Source of the DNA: DASVUS01 sp036388675
GTDB lineage: Bacteria > Armatimonadota > Abditibacteriia > Abditibacteriales > Abditibacteriaceae
Assembly: GCA_036388675.1 (NCBI GenBank)
Contig: DASVRI010000015.1
Coordinates: 62,001 to 126,000, forward strand
Length of the DNA stretch: 64,000 nucleotides
Direction of reading: 5' to 3'
This document shows positions 15,649-24,181 of the stretch, in pieces; position 1 is the first letter of the stretch; every line of letters begins with the position of its first letter. Both the position numbers and the translations under genes were made by a program. The notes beneath the pieces were generated by a model. It saw only the letters and a program-made list of their open reading frames with translations. It made no database searches and was not told the origin of the DNA.

Positions 15649-17013
15649 ATGCAACAAAATCAGAATGCTGATGTCGCCTCATGTCGCACCTGGAGCCGAA
15701 GCTATCTCGGCACAACACCGAAGATGCCGCTGCGCGCTGTGGCCGCAGCCTCGCTGTTCGCATCGTTGCTGGTCGTTGGTGGTTGCGGCTCGAACTCAAC
15801 GCAAAGCCCGAGTGGAACAACCGCATCGACCGGAGTTTCAACGGCTTCAACAAGCGAGACTTCCACCTCCAACCAGCCGACTGGCGATACTGTGAAAGTT
15901 GGTATTCTGCACTCGCTGACCGGCACCATGGCGATTAGCGAAGTCTCCGTTAAAGACGCCGAGATGATGGCGATTAACGAGATCAACGCCAAAGGCGGCG
16001 TGCTGGGCAAGAAGATCGAACCCGTTGTGGAAGACGGCGCCTCCGACTGGCCCACTTTCAAAACCAAAGCCGAAAAATTGCTGACGCAGGACAAAGTCGC
16101 GGCTGTGTTTGGCTGCTGGACTTCGGTTTCGCGCAAAACTGTGCTGCCTGTCTTCGAAAAGCACAATGGTTTGCTGTGGTATCCGGTGCAGTATGAGGGC
16201 ATGGAAACTTCGCCCAACATTTTCTACACCGGCGCGACCACTAATCAGCAGATCACTCCCGCCGTGGAGTGGCTCTTAAAGAACGGCAAAAAGAAATTTT
16301 TCCTGCTCGGCTCCGATTACGTGTTTCCGCGCACCGCCAACGCCGAAATCAAAGCGCAGTTGAAAGGCGCGGGCCTGACGCCGGTCGGCGAAGAATATAC
16401 GCCGCTGGGCCATCGCGAGTACTCAACACTGGTGGACAAGATCAAAGCCGCCAAGCCCGACATCATTTTTAACTCGCTTAATGGCGACAGCAACGTTGAA
16501 TTCTTCAAGCAACTGAAAGCGGTCGGCCTCACTGCCAAAGATATGCCCACAATGTCGGTGTCCATCGCCGAGCCGGAGATTCAAGCCATTGGCGCCGACA
16601 AACTGGCCGGTCACTGGGCGGTGTGGAATTACTTCCAGACAACCAACACGCCGGAGAACAAGAAATGGGTGGCCGACTTCAAAAAGGCCAACCCCAAAAC
16701 TCCTGTCACTGATGACCCCATGGAAGCCGGTTACTTCGGCGTCTATCTGTGGAAAGCCGCTGTGGAAAAAGCCAAGTCGTTCGATGTGGCGAAAGTCAAA
16801 GCGGCCAGCGACGGCATCACCTTTAACGCGCCCGGCGGTCCGGTGAAAATCGACGGCAAAACGCAGCACGTATGGAAAACGGTGCGCATCGGCGTGGTGC
16901 AGCCCGACGGCCAGTTTAAGGAAGTGTGGAACAGCGGAAAGCCAATCAAGCCCGATCCCTATCTTGATGCTTATCCGTGGGCCAAGGGCCTGAAGGACAA
17001 GCTGCAAACCTAA
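15649..17013 (+). CDS. urtA: Urea ABC transporter substrate-binding lipoprotein
   Basis: The 454-residue protein is UrtA: a signal sequence with lipobox VGGC (Cys46), a Ser/Thr-rich linker of about 35 residues, and a periplasmic-binding fold beginning VKVGILHSLTGTMAISE. It keeps the family stretches AEMMAINEINAKGGVLGKK, VFGCWTSVSRKTVLPVFE and LLWYPVQYEGMETSPN that mark urea/short-amide binders. It captures urea outside the membrane for UrtBCDE. The start follows AAGGAG closely. It is first in urtABCDE, all on the plus strand, next to a ureohydrolase that makes urea and a urease that uses it. Confidence 0.93.
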   Translation: MQQNQNADVASCRTWSRSYLGTTPKMPLRAVAAASLFASLLVVGGCGSNSTQSPSGTTASTGVSTASTSETSTSNQPTGDTVKVGILHSLTGTMAISEVSVKDAEMMAINEINAKGGVLGKKIEPVVEDGASDWPTFKTKAEKLLTQDKVAAVFGCWTSVSRKTVLPVFEKHNGLLWYPVQYEGMETSPNIFYTGATTNQQITPAVEWLLKNGKKKFFLLGSDYVFPRTANAEIKAQLKGAGLTPVGEEYTPLGHREYSTLVDKIKAAKPDIIFNSLNGDSNVEFFKQLKAVGLTAKDMPTMSVSIAEPEIQAIGADKLAGHWAVWNYFQTTNTPENKKWVADFKKANPKTPVTDDPMEAGYFGVYLWKAAVEKAKSFDVAKVKAASDGITFNAPGGPVKIDGKTQHVWKTVRIGVVQPDGQFKEVWNSGKPIKPDPYLDAYPWAKGLKDKLQT

Positions 17014-17096
17014 TTTGTAGGCTTCACAACTTTTGGTTTGAGATGGGGCTGTTGCTTGCACGGCAGCGGCCCCATCGAGTACTCGGACATCATCTC

Positions 17097-18005
17097 ATGA
17101 ACAGCGGCGCGCTGGCTTCCAACCTATTCAATGCGTTGAGCTTAGGCTCGATATTACTGTTAATTGCGCTGGGCCTCGCCATTACCTTCGGGCTGATGCG
17201 CGTTATCAACATGGCGCACGGCGAGTTCATTATGGCCGGCGCTTATGCGACTTACGTCACGCAAAATTTCTTTCAAAGCAAGTTCCCCAATTTCATCGGC
17301 TGGTATTTAATCGCATCTATTCCGTTTGCTTTTTGTGTCGCGGCGTTGCTGGGCTGGTTGCTGGAAGCGACCGTGATTCGCCGCCTCTATGGACGCCCTC
17401 TCGATACGCTGCTGGCGACGTGGGGCGTCAGCTTGATACTGCAACAACTGGCGCGCACCATATTCGGTTCGCTGGGTGTGAACGTGCAATCGCCGGCGTG
17501 GCTGGGTGGCAACTGGAAACTGGGTGAAAGCCTGGTCGTTCCCCACGAGCGCGTGTTCATTATGGCTGTAGCACTTGGCTGCCTGGCTGGAATGGGCATT
17601 TTTCTTTACTATTCACAAGTGGGGCGGCGCATTCAGGCTGTAATGCAAAACCGTGACATGGCTTCGTGCCTCGGCATCTCGACGCGCAAGGTGGATGCGC
17701 TGGCGTTTAGTGTCGGTTCGGGTTTGGCCGGCATTGCGGGTTGCGCACTCACCATGCTGTCATCAATTGACTCCAACGTGGGCACTAAATACATCATCGA
17801 TTCCTTTATGGTCGTTGTGCTGGGCGGCGTAGGAAGCCTGGCCGGTGCCGTTGCCGGTGCGCTCGGCATGGGCGTGCTGAATACGGTGTGGGAGTATGAA
17901 ACGACAGCTTCGTTAGGACGCGTTCTCACTTTTGTTTGCGTCATCCTGTTTTTGCAGTGGAAGCCGCAGGGATTGGTTGCCACGCGTAGCCGCGCTCTCG
18001 ATTAA
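17097..18005 (+). CDS. urtB: Urea ABC transporter permease UrtB
   Basis: A 302-residue LivH-type permease with about eight membrane segments. It has GLAITFGLMRVINMAHGEFIMAGAY near the N terminus, the standard LivH/UrtB signature, and DSFMVVVLGGVGSLAGAVAG toward the end. Reading frame continues upstream into the spacer, but the ATG encoding MNSGALASN fits the family N terminus. It forms the channel with UrtC. A GAGTACTC lies in the 83-bp spacer after urtA. Confidence 0.93.
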   Translation: MNSGALASNLFNALSLGSILLLIALGLAITFGLMRVINMAHGEFIMAGAYATYVTQNFFQSKFPNFIGWYLIASIPFAFCVAALLGWLLEATVIRRLYGRPLDTLLATWGVSLILQQLARTIFGSLGVNVQSPAWLGGNWKLGESLVVPHERVFIMAVALGCLAGMGIFLYYSQVGRRIQAVMQNRDMASCLGISTRKVDALAFSVGSGLAGIAGCALTMLSSIDSNVGTKYIIDSFMVVVLGGVGSLAGAVAGALGMGVLNTVWEYETTASLGRVLTFVCVILFLQWKPQGLVATRSRALD

Positions 18006-18012
18006 GACTTTT

Positions 18013-19134
18013 ATGAGTACTCAATTATCGCGAAATCGCCAGTGGATAGGCGGCGCTGTGGTTATTACGGCATTGCTGCTGGCGCCGCTGTTGCTGTCCG
18101 ACTTCCGCTTAGGTCTGTTGGGTCGTTTTCTCGCTTACGCGATTCTGGCGCTGGGGCTTGATCTCATCTGGGGTTACACCGGCATTCTCAGCCTGGGACA
18201 TGGCGTTTATTTCGGCCTGGGTGCCTATTGCGCCGCGATGTATTTAAAGCTGGAAGCGACCGGCGGCAAGTTGCCCGAATTCATGGGCTACAGCGGCATC
18301 GAGCAGTTGCCGTTTTTCTGGCAGCCGTTTCGCTTCGCCTGGTTAGCGTTTCCGCTTGCGATGATCGTTCCGGCGGCGCTTGCAGCTATGCTGGGTTACT
18401 TCGCGTTCCGCAGCCGCATCAAGGGCGTGTTCTTTTCCATTCTGTCGCAGGCGCTTGCCCTTGTCATGGTGACTTTGTTTCTCAGCCAGATCGGGCTTAT
18501 CGGTGGTACAAATGGTATTACCAATTTTAAGACGATTTTCGGTCACGACATCAACGACAGCGCGACGCAGCGGGCCTTCTACTTCCTGACGGTTGCGACT
18601 CTGGCGCTGACTTACGTGTTGTGTCGCTGGCTGGTGCATGGGCGCTTCGGGAAACTTTTGCTGGCGATTCGTGATGCGGAAAATCGAGTGCGCTTTACAG
18701 GCTACGATCCGGTGGGATTCAAAGTTTTCGTCTATGCGATTTCAGCGGCATTGGCTGGTTTGGCCGGGGTGCTTTTCGTGTTACAGGTCGGCCTCATCAC
18801 ACCGACCGAAATGGATGTGCCGCACTCCATCCGCATGGTGTTGTGGGTGGCGCTGGGCGGGCGCGCTACATTGATCGGGCCGATTTTAGGAACGCTGCTG
18901 GTGAACTTCGGCGAGAACGCGCTTAGTGAAAGCTATCCCGCGATGTGGTCGCTGATGATGGGTGTTGCGTTCCTTGCCTGCATTTTGTTTATGCCGCGCG
19001 GCCTGATGGGTTTAGTGAACGATGCAAACCGTTGGATAAAGAATCGCCGTGAGCGTTCATCGAGTACTCGTATCGCCGAGAAAAGTGTGACAAGCCATGC
19101 AACAACAGAAACAATCGAAAATTCTGTCGTGTGA
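18013..19134 (+). CDS. urtC: Urea ABC transporter permease UrtC
   Basis: The 373-residue LivM-type permease begins with MSTQ encoded by ATGAGTACTCAA, the palindrome again at the start codon. It has about ten hydrophobic segments, with LDLIWGYTGILSLGHGVYFGLGAY, GTNGITNF and the conserved RDAENRVRFTGYDPVGFKVFVYA loop that contacts the ATPases. The C-terminal tail is hydrophilic and overlaps the start of urtD by 38 bases, implying tight coupling. The upstream in-frame start at 17932 lies within urtB and is rejected. Confidence 0.93.
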   Translation: MSTQLSRNRQWIGGAVVITALLLAPLLLSDFRLGLLGRFLAYAILALGLDLIWGYTGILSLGHGVYFGLGAYCAAMYLKLEATGGKLPEFMGYSGIEQLPFFWQPFRFAWLAFPLAMIVPAALAAMLGYFAFRSRIKGVFFSILSQALALVMVTLFLSQIGLIGGTNGITNFKTIFGHDINDSATQRAFYFLTVATLALTYVLCRWLVHGRFGKLLLAIRDAENRVRFTGYDPVGFKVFVYAISAALAGLAGVLFVLQVGLITPTEMDVPHSIRMVLWVALGGRATLIGPILGTLLVNFGENALSESYPAMWSLMMGVAFLACILFMPRGLMGLVNDANRWIKNRRERSSSTRIAEKSVTSHATTETIENSVV

Positions 19135-19867
19135 AAACATCGTCGTCGAGTTCGATGGCTTCAAGGCCGTTGATGACGTGGACTTCTCCATGAACCAGGG
19201 TGAGGTGCGATTTCTCATCGGGCCCAACGGCGCGGGCAAAACCACGCTGCTCGATTGCATCTGCGGGCGCGTGCGGCCTTCACACGGACACGTACTTTTC
19301 AAAGGTGCCAATCTCACTCTCAAACAAGAACACAAAATCGCGCAACTGGGCATCGGGCGCAAGTTCCAGGCACCGTCTATTTTCGCTTCGCTGAGCGTGG
19401 CCGATAATCTTGATCTCGCGGCGCACGGCCCGCGCGGCGTGTTGGCATCCTTGTCATCGCGCGCGGACAAGCAACGCCAGCAACGGCAGCAGGAATATCT
19501 CGAACTCATCCGTTTGCAGGAGCAGCAAAATGTGGAGGCCGGCTCGCTGTCGCATGGCGCGAAGCAGTGGCTCGAAATCGGAATGCTGCTGATGCAAGAC
19601 CCCGACTTGCTGTTGCTCGATGAACCCGCCGCCGGTATGACCGACGACGAAACCACCAGGATGGGCGAGATGCTGCATCGCATCGCGCAGCAAAAGTCGG
19701 TTCTTGTCGTGGAGCACGACATGGATTTCGTGCGACGCTTTGCGCACAGCGTAACGGTGATGCACGAAGGTAAAACGCTTTGCGAAGGCAGCATGGAAGA
19801 AGTGCAAAACAACGAACGCGTGCAGGAAGTTTATCTGGGGCGCAGCGGCGAACGCACCGCGCATTGA
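19097..19867 (+). CDS. urtD: Urea ABC transporter ATPase UrtD
   Basis: The 256-residue LivG-type ATPase has Walker A GPNGAGKT (residues 42-49), a signature region LSHGAKQWLEI, Walker B LLLLDEPAAGM and the switch His in VVEHDMDF. The LSHGAKQ signature is typical of UrtD rather than LivG (LSGG). It powers urea import with UrtE. Its start lies within the end of urtC and its stop overlaps a variant palindrome (GAGTACTT) just before urtE. Confidence 0.93.
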   Translation: MQQQKQSKILSCENIVVEFDGFKAVDDVDFSMNQGEVRFLIGPNGAGKTTLLDCICGRVRPSHGHVLFKGANLTLKQEHKIAQLGIGRKFQAPSIFASLSVADNLDLAAHGPRGVLASLSSRADKQRQQRQQEYLELIRLQEQQNVEAGSLSHGAKQWLEIGMLLMQDPDLLLLDEPAAGMTDDETTRMGEMLHRIAQQKSVLVVEHDMDFVRRFAHSVTVMHEGKTLCEGSMEEVQNNERVQEVYLGRSGERTAH

Positions 19868-19878
19868 GTACTTAACGT

Positions 19879-20604
19879 ATGTTACATCTCGAAGATATCG
19901 AATCGGGTTATGGCGGCAGCACGGTTTTGCGGCGCGTCAACCTGCGCGTGGAGCCGGGACAGGTCGTGTGTTTGATGGGTCTTAATGGTGTCGGCAAAAC
20001 CACGCTGCTTAAAACCATTATGGGATTGCTGCGTGCGCACGGCGGCAAAGTGCGCTTCGAGGGCCATGACCTGACCGCTCAATCGCCGGATCGTCGCGCC
20101 CGCGCCGGCATCGGCTATGTGCCGCAAGGACGCGAAATTTTTCCACAGTTGACGGTGCAGGAGAATCTGATCCTGGGGTTGGAAGCGCGACGCGGTCGTC
20201 CCGGTGAAAAGCAACTGCTCAAAAGCGACCGCGACAAAGTGCCCGACATCGTATTCGATATGTTTCCCATCCTGGGCAAAATGCTGACGCGCAAAGGCGG
20301 CGCACTCAGCGGCGGCCAGCAACAACAGTTGGCCATTGGCCGCGCCCTGGCTTCGCAACCCAAATTGCTGCTGCTCGATGAACCGATGGAAGGCATTCAG
20401 CCTTCGGTGGTGCAGCAGATTGAAGAAGTCATCGAAACGCTGAAAAAGCAAAAAGAAACCGCCGTGCTGCTGGTGGAGCAAAGCCTCGGGTTCGCCACAA
20501 CCATCGCCGATTACTCTTACATTTTGAATCACGGCAAAGTCGTGGCCGAGGGCGATGCCAGTCAACTCAGCGCAGAAACCGTGCGCGGACATCTAACGGT
20601 TTAG
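19879..20604 (+). CDS. urtE: Urea ABC transporter ATPase UrtE
   Basis: The 241-residue LivF-type ATPase has Walker A GLNGVGKTT, Q-loop IGYVPQGREIFPQLTV, signature LSGGQQQQLAIGRAL and Walker B LLLLDEPMEGIQPS. PMEGIQPS is the family form for UrtE. It completes the five-gene urea transporter. It converges with the DUF2721 gene, their stop codons overlapping by four bases, with no terminator in between. Confidence 0.93.
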   Translation: MLHLEDIESGYGGSTVLRRVNLRVEPGQVVCLMGLNGVGKTTLLKTIMGLLRAHGGKVRFEGHDLTAQSPDRRARAGIGYVPQGREIFPQLTVQENLILGLEARRGRPGEKQLLKSDRDKVPDIVFDMFPILGKMLTRKGGALSGGQQQQLAIGRALASQPKLLLLDEPMEGIQPSVVQQIEEVIETLKKQKETAVLLVEQSLGFATTIADYSYILNHGKVVAEGDASQLSAETVRGHLTV

Positions 20605-21026
20605 ACTCCCCGACTTGCTGTTAGCTTGCCTTCTTCATCGTGTTCCAAATCGCTCAGGTGCAGATTCAAAGCATTGACTGAAATTTGAATTTCCCAGATC
20701 GAGAGCGCCAGCGAACTAATGAGTAAAAGCAGGCTGATACCGAAAATCGCTTTTCCAGGAACGGCCCATCCCGCGAACAAGACGAACATGCACACCACGC
20801 ACAGCAGCAAACTCGAAACGCCCAACGCCTGCATATTGCGAATCAGCATCACGCGCTGACGCAGGTTGCGGATCTGCGCCATCAGCAACTCATCGCGATT
20901 GTCCTTATAACGCGAGTGCAACTCGCGAATCAGCGCCGCCAGCGCCAGAAAGCGGTTGGTATAAGCCAGCAATAAAAGCGACACGGCGGGGAACAACAGC
21001 GCCGGTGTAGTCAGTGAAAATTCCAT
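20601..21026 (-). CDS. DUF2721-family membrane protein
   Basis: About 141 residues with an N-terminal hydrophobic segment containing the family signature (PALLFPAVSLLLLAYTNRFLALAALIR), a charged loop (residues about 45-70) and two more membrane segments toward the C terminus. DUF2721 proteins are small membrane proteins of unknown function. The start at MEFSLTTP fits the family; the longer frame (21071) would cross a terminator hairpin. It lies after the terminator of the minus-strand operon and is probably separately transcribed. Confidence 0.7.
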   Translation of the reverse strand: MEFSLTTPALLFPAVSLLLLAYTNRFLALAALIRELHSRYKDNRDELLMAQIRNLRQRVMLIRNMQALGVSSLLLCVVCMFVLFAGWAVPGKAIFGISLLLLISSLALSIWEIQISVNALNLHLSDLEHDEEGKLTASRGV

Positions 21027-21050
21027 TGCCACAAGTATGAACCAACAGAG

Positions 21051-21089
21051 ACACAAAAGCAGCGGCTGCAAGCGTCGCAGCCGCTGCTT
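21051..21089 (-). terminator. Rho-independent terminator of the minus-strand N operon
   Basis: A 13-bp stem (AAGCAGCGGCTGC / GCAGCCGCTGCTT, 7-nt loop) on the minus strand is followed by TTTTGTG. It lies downstream of the ureohydrolase gene and upstream of the DUF2721 gene, so it would end the large operon. Confidence 0.7.
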
Positions 21090-21130
21090 CTAGTACTCGC
21101 AACGTATCCCAATGGCCATCTATTCAACAT

Positions 21131-21252
21131 CCGCCGCTGAAGCTACGGGCTGATAAGAAAAGCGCGTGGCTTCAGCGGCTTGGACTTCAGCGGCTTGGAT
21201 TGATTACAAGTGGTTTCACAATCCGTGCAGGGGCGCAATGCATTGCGCCCCT
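21131..21252. repeat. REP-like repeats in the ureohydrolase 3' spacer
   Basis: Two elements occupy the spacer. CCGCCGCTGAAGCTACGGGC at 21131 continues to TGA at 21153 and matches, in the opposite orientation, the right end of the repeat at 27919-27941. At 21229-21252 there is a perfect 24-bp palindrome, AGGGGCGCAATG / CATTGCGCCCCT, whose decayed relative is at 9211-9278. Both look like members of dispersed palindromic families. Confidence 0.75.
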
Positions 21253-21292
21253 ACAGACCACGCTGCATGATTTCAAGGTTTTGAAACAAGTT

Positions 21293-22609
21293 CTACGCAA
21301 TTTTACCACTGTGGCCCGGCGTGCCCTTGCCTTCGTTCTGCGCGAAGCGACCGTGCCCGATGTGGCCATTGACCACCAGCGTGCCCAGCACTTCGACAAT
21401 AGCACGCAAGGCCAGCAGCGCCGTGATGTCGCTGGTATCGTAGGGCGGTGAAACTTCAACCGCTTCCATGCCGCACAAACCTTCGGCGGCCACAAGGCGC
21501 AAGAGTTTCAACACTTCGCGCGGCAGGAAACCGCCCGGCTCCGGCCAGCCGGTTCCCGGCACGAAACCGCAATCGACCGAATCGATGTCGAACGAAAGAT
21601 AAACCGCCTTGGCGCCTTTCCACGCCGTTTCGAGTGCGATCTCCGCGACTTTTTCAACGCCGAGTTCTTCCACATCGCCGATGGTGAGAATATTCGACTT
21701 GCGCTTAACCGATTCTTTCACGCCAATGCGCGGGCACTGCCAACCGCCCAGCCCAATTTGCACGAGGTTTGTCGCGGGCGCATTGGGAATGTTGGTGGCA
21801 TGAAACCACGGCGTGGTGTGCATGCGCTCGTCCATATCTTTTTCCTGCAAGTCAACGTGGCGGTCGATGTGAATGATGCCGACATTGCCGTCAACGTGTT
21901 CGGCCAGGCCGCGAACGCACGGGTAACCGATGGAATGGTCGCCTCCGATCATTACCGGAAAAACGCCTTTTCCTTTGACGAATGAAACGGCTTTGGAAAT
22001 TTGGTCGAACGACTTTTCGATGTTGGCAATCGTCCACACATCGCCGATGTCCACAATGTCCAAGCTCTCGCGTAGGTCGAGCGCCATTTCATAGTTGTAA
22101 GTTGTGTACAGAGCAGAAATGCGTCGCACCGCCTGCGGCCCGAAGCGCGTGCCGGCGCGATACGTCGTGCCGATGTCGAACGGGACACCCATCACGGCGC
22201 ATTCGTAATCGCCCACTTTGTTGACATCTTCCAGGTAGGGAAATTTCAGAAACGTGTTGATGCCGGCCCAGTGCGGCAGCTCGCCGCGCGCAAAGGTCGA
22301 AATCGTTTTGTCACCGATGGAATCGGCACCCTGTAAGCCCAATTCCAACCCGCGCCGCACTTCTTCCAGATACTTCGCGTTGGGGATATTGGCTTCGGCC
22401 CGCGCGCCGGCCATGCCATGAAACTGCGTCGGGTCTTTTTCGTGCAACTCGCCGCGCTCGAAGGGCGAGTGCCGCTCGGCAGCGTATTCATCGCGTTCGC
22501 TGGCGTGCGCCATTTCTTCAGGTGTAACGTCGTGCTGATGCGATTCGCTATGCGAATGGCCGTGACCATGACCGTGACTGCCATCGTCGTGTGAATGAAA
22601 CCAACCCAT
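21293..22609 (-). CDS. gdmH: Guanidine hydrolase-like ureohydrolase with His-rich N terminus
   Basis: This 438-residue protein belongs to the arginase/agmatinase (ureohydrolase) family. Metal ligands are seen in GGDHS (about residue 222), DRHVD (about 247, where most agmatinases have DAHxD), SFDIDSVD (about 340) and the later EVSPPYD. The DRHVD form, the GFVPGTGWPEPGG stretch and an N-terminal extension of about 100 residues resemble the nickel-dependent guanidine hydrolase GdmH of cyanobacteria, which splits guanidine into urea and ammonia; agmatinase remains possible. Residues 6-26 hold ten His among Gly, Asp and Ser, like nickel-storing tails of HypB or SlyD. It is last in a minus-strand operon with NitT/TauT transporter genes, the same kind of transporter that accompanies gdmH in Synechocystis, and lies between urea-transport and urease genes. 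Confidence 0.75.
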   Translation of the reverse strand: MGWFHSHDDGSHGHGHGHSHSESHQHDVTPEEMAHASERDEYAAERHSPFERGELHEKDPTQFHGMAGARAEANIPNAKYLEEVRRGLELGLQGADSIGDKTISTFARGELPHWAGINTFLKFPYLEDVNKVGDYECAVMGVPFDIGTTYRAGTRFGPQAVRRISALYTTYNYEMALDLRESLDIVDIGDVWTIANIEKSFDQISKAVSFVKGKGVFPVMIGGDHSIGYPCVRGLAEHVDGNVGIIHIDRHVDLQEKDMDERMHTTPWFHATNIPNAPATNLVQIGLGGWQCPRIGVKESVKRKSNILTIGDVEELGVEKVAEIALETAWKGAKAVYLSFDIDSVDCGFVPGTGWPEPGGFLPREVLKLLRLVAAEGLCGMEAVEVSPPYDTSDITALLALRAIVEVLGTLVVNGHIGHGRFAQNEGKGTPGHSGKIA

Positions 22610-22633
22610 TTTAAGTCCTTTTTACAAATGTTG

Positions 22634-22769
22634 AACCACAGAGGACACGGAGGAACACAGAGGAGAGAAAAGAGTGACACAGGAAGATGCAGAGCTTCGC
22701 TTATTTTATCCTGTTCATCCTGTCTATCCCTGTTAAAAACCTCTGTGCTCCTCCGTGTCCTCTGTGGTT
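22634..22769. mobile_element. MITE-like inverted-repeat element A (136 bp)
   Basis: The spacer upstream of the ureohydrolase has 30-bp near-perfect terminal inverted repeats (22634-22663 and 22740-22769, starting AACCACAGAGGACACGGAGG, one mismatch) around a core that includes a 'tatcctgttcatcctgtct' type segment. The same ends recur in elements at 28608, 31242, 34961 and 37250. No coding capacity is present, so any movement would need help in trans. Confidence 0.8.
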
Positions 22770-22783
22770 AGTTGAAATTAAAA

Positions 22784-24181
22784 TCAGAAAAATCGTGCGT
22801 AACGATCAACTTCCCACTGGCTAATCGTGTTGTGATACTCTTCCCATTCGGCGCTTTTGTAGCGGATAAATTCGTCCACAAGTTCGGTGCCCAGCACATC
22901 GCGGAACCAACTGTCTGCTTCAAAAGCTTCCACGGCTTCGCCCAGCGTGCGCGGCAGTTTTTGCACACCGGCTTCTTCCAACTGCGCATCCGAGTACTCA
23001 TACATGTTCTCGTGGTGCGGGTTGCCGGGGTCAATGCCCTGCTCGATGCCGTCCAAACCTGCCGCCAACAGCAGCGCCGCAACCAGATAGGGATTGCAAC
23101 TCGAATCGACGCCGCGACATTCAACGCGCCCGCCATTCATGGGAATGCGGAAGTTGTTGCTGCGATTATTGCTACCATAGGAGTTGAAGACCGGCGCCCA
23201 CGAATAGTAACCCATTGCGCCGCGCCGGATGAGCCGCTTATAAGAGTTGACGGTCGGGGCGGCGCACGCCATCAGGCCGCGCCCGTGCGCAATAAGGCCG
23301 CCGATGAAGTTGTAGCCCAGTTGCGACAAGCCGCAGCCTCGTCCATCGGCATCGGCTTTGAAAAGGTTCGCGCCGCTTTCCACATCGGCCAGGCTCATGT
23401 TGAAGTGCGCGCCGTTGCCCGTCAGGTGCGCGAACGGCTTGGGCATAAAGGTGGCGACCATGCCCAGATCTCCGGCCACTTTCTTGGCCATAAAGCGCCA
23501 GAAGATATAGCGGTCGGCCATCGTTAGCGCATCGGCGTATTTGAAATCAAATTCAAATTGCGACTGGCCATCTTCGTGGTCGAACGAGTAAACGTCCCAG
23601 TCCAACTCCTGCATGTAAGTCACCATGCGGTCGAGGAACGGCCACGCATCGAACATGCGTTTGATGTCATAGCAAGACTTGTCCAGGTTGTCGTCGGCGT
23701 TGGGAATGAAAAGTTTGCCCTGCTCGTCCTGACCCAGAACATAAATCTCACCTTCGATTCCCAGGTTGAAGGTGTAGCCCAGTTTGGCGGCGCGCTCGAT
23801 TTGCTTTTGCAGCACGACGCGAGTACTCAACGCATACGGCTCGCCGTGAAAGTAGTTATCGGCAGCCATCCAAGCCACATCTTTTTGCCACGGCAAAATT
23901 GTCAGTGAACGCACATCGGGCATGGAGCAAATCTCGTCATCGTTCGGTTGTTGCCCCAGGCCGTCGAGCGCGTAGCCGGTGAACAACTCGGAGCCTTGCA
24001 TCATGTGCTCTAGGTGCGGCAGCGGCACGACCTTGGCTTTGGGCACGCCATGAATGTCGACATAACAGCCCATTGCATAGCGCACGCCCTGCTGTTCAAG
24101 TGAGAGGCGCAACTGCGCGTAATCGGTTTGGGTTTCGCCTGGCGCAGTGTCGTTTTGCGAAAGAAGAGTTGTTTCCATCAT
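22784..24181 (-). CDS. GlnT-type glutamine synthetase-like gamma-glutamyl ligase
   Basis: The 465-residue protein belongs to the glutamine synthetase superfamily. It has the N-terminal beta-grasp region with VDIHGVPKAKVVPL, the Glu ligands in GIEGEIYV and DHEDGQSQFEFDF, the ATP/Glu-binding FMPKPFAHLTGNGAHFNMSL and the NNRSNNFRIP arginine motif. The pattern fits the GlnT/type III glutamate-ammonia ligase or gamma-glutamylmethylamide synthetase group rather than the housekeeping GlnA (no Tyr adenylylation motif recognised). It may glutamylate ammonia or an amine. It overlaps the creatininase gene by one base and is followed by element A and the ureohydrolase, suggesting a role in trapping the ammonia or amine released by the pathway. 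Confidence 0.75.
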   Translation of the reverse strand: MMETTLLSQNDTAPGETQTDYAQLRLSLEQQGVRYAMGCYVDIHGVPKAKVVPLPHLEHMMQGSELFTGYALDGLGQQPNDDEICSMPDVRSLTILPWQKDVAWMAADNYFHGEPYALSTRVVLQKQIERAAKLGYTFNLGIEGEIYVLGQDEQGKLFIPNADDNLDKSCYDIKRMFDAWPFLDRMVTYMQELDWDVYSFDHEDGQSQFEFDFKYADALTMADRYIFWRFMAKKVAGDLGMVATFMPKPFAHLTGNGAHFNMSLADVESGANLFKADADGRGCGLSQLGYNFIGGLIAHGRGLMACAAPTVNSYKRLIRRGAMGYYSWAPVFNSYGSNNRSNNFRIPMNGGRVECRGVDSSCNPYLVAALLLAAGLDGIEQGIDPGNPHHENMYEYSDAQLEEAGVQKLPRTLGEAVEAFEADSWFRDVLGTELVDEFIRYKSAEWEEYHNTISQWEVDRYARFF

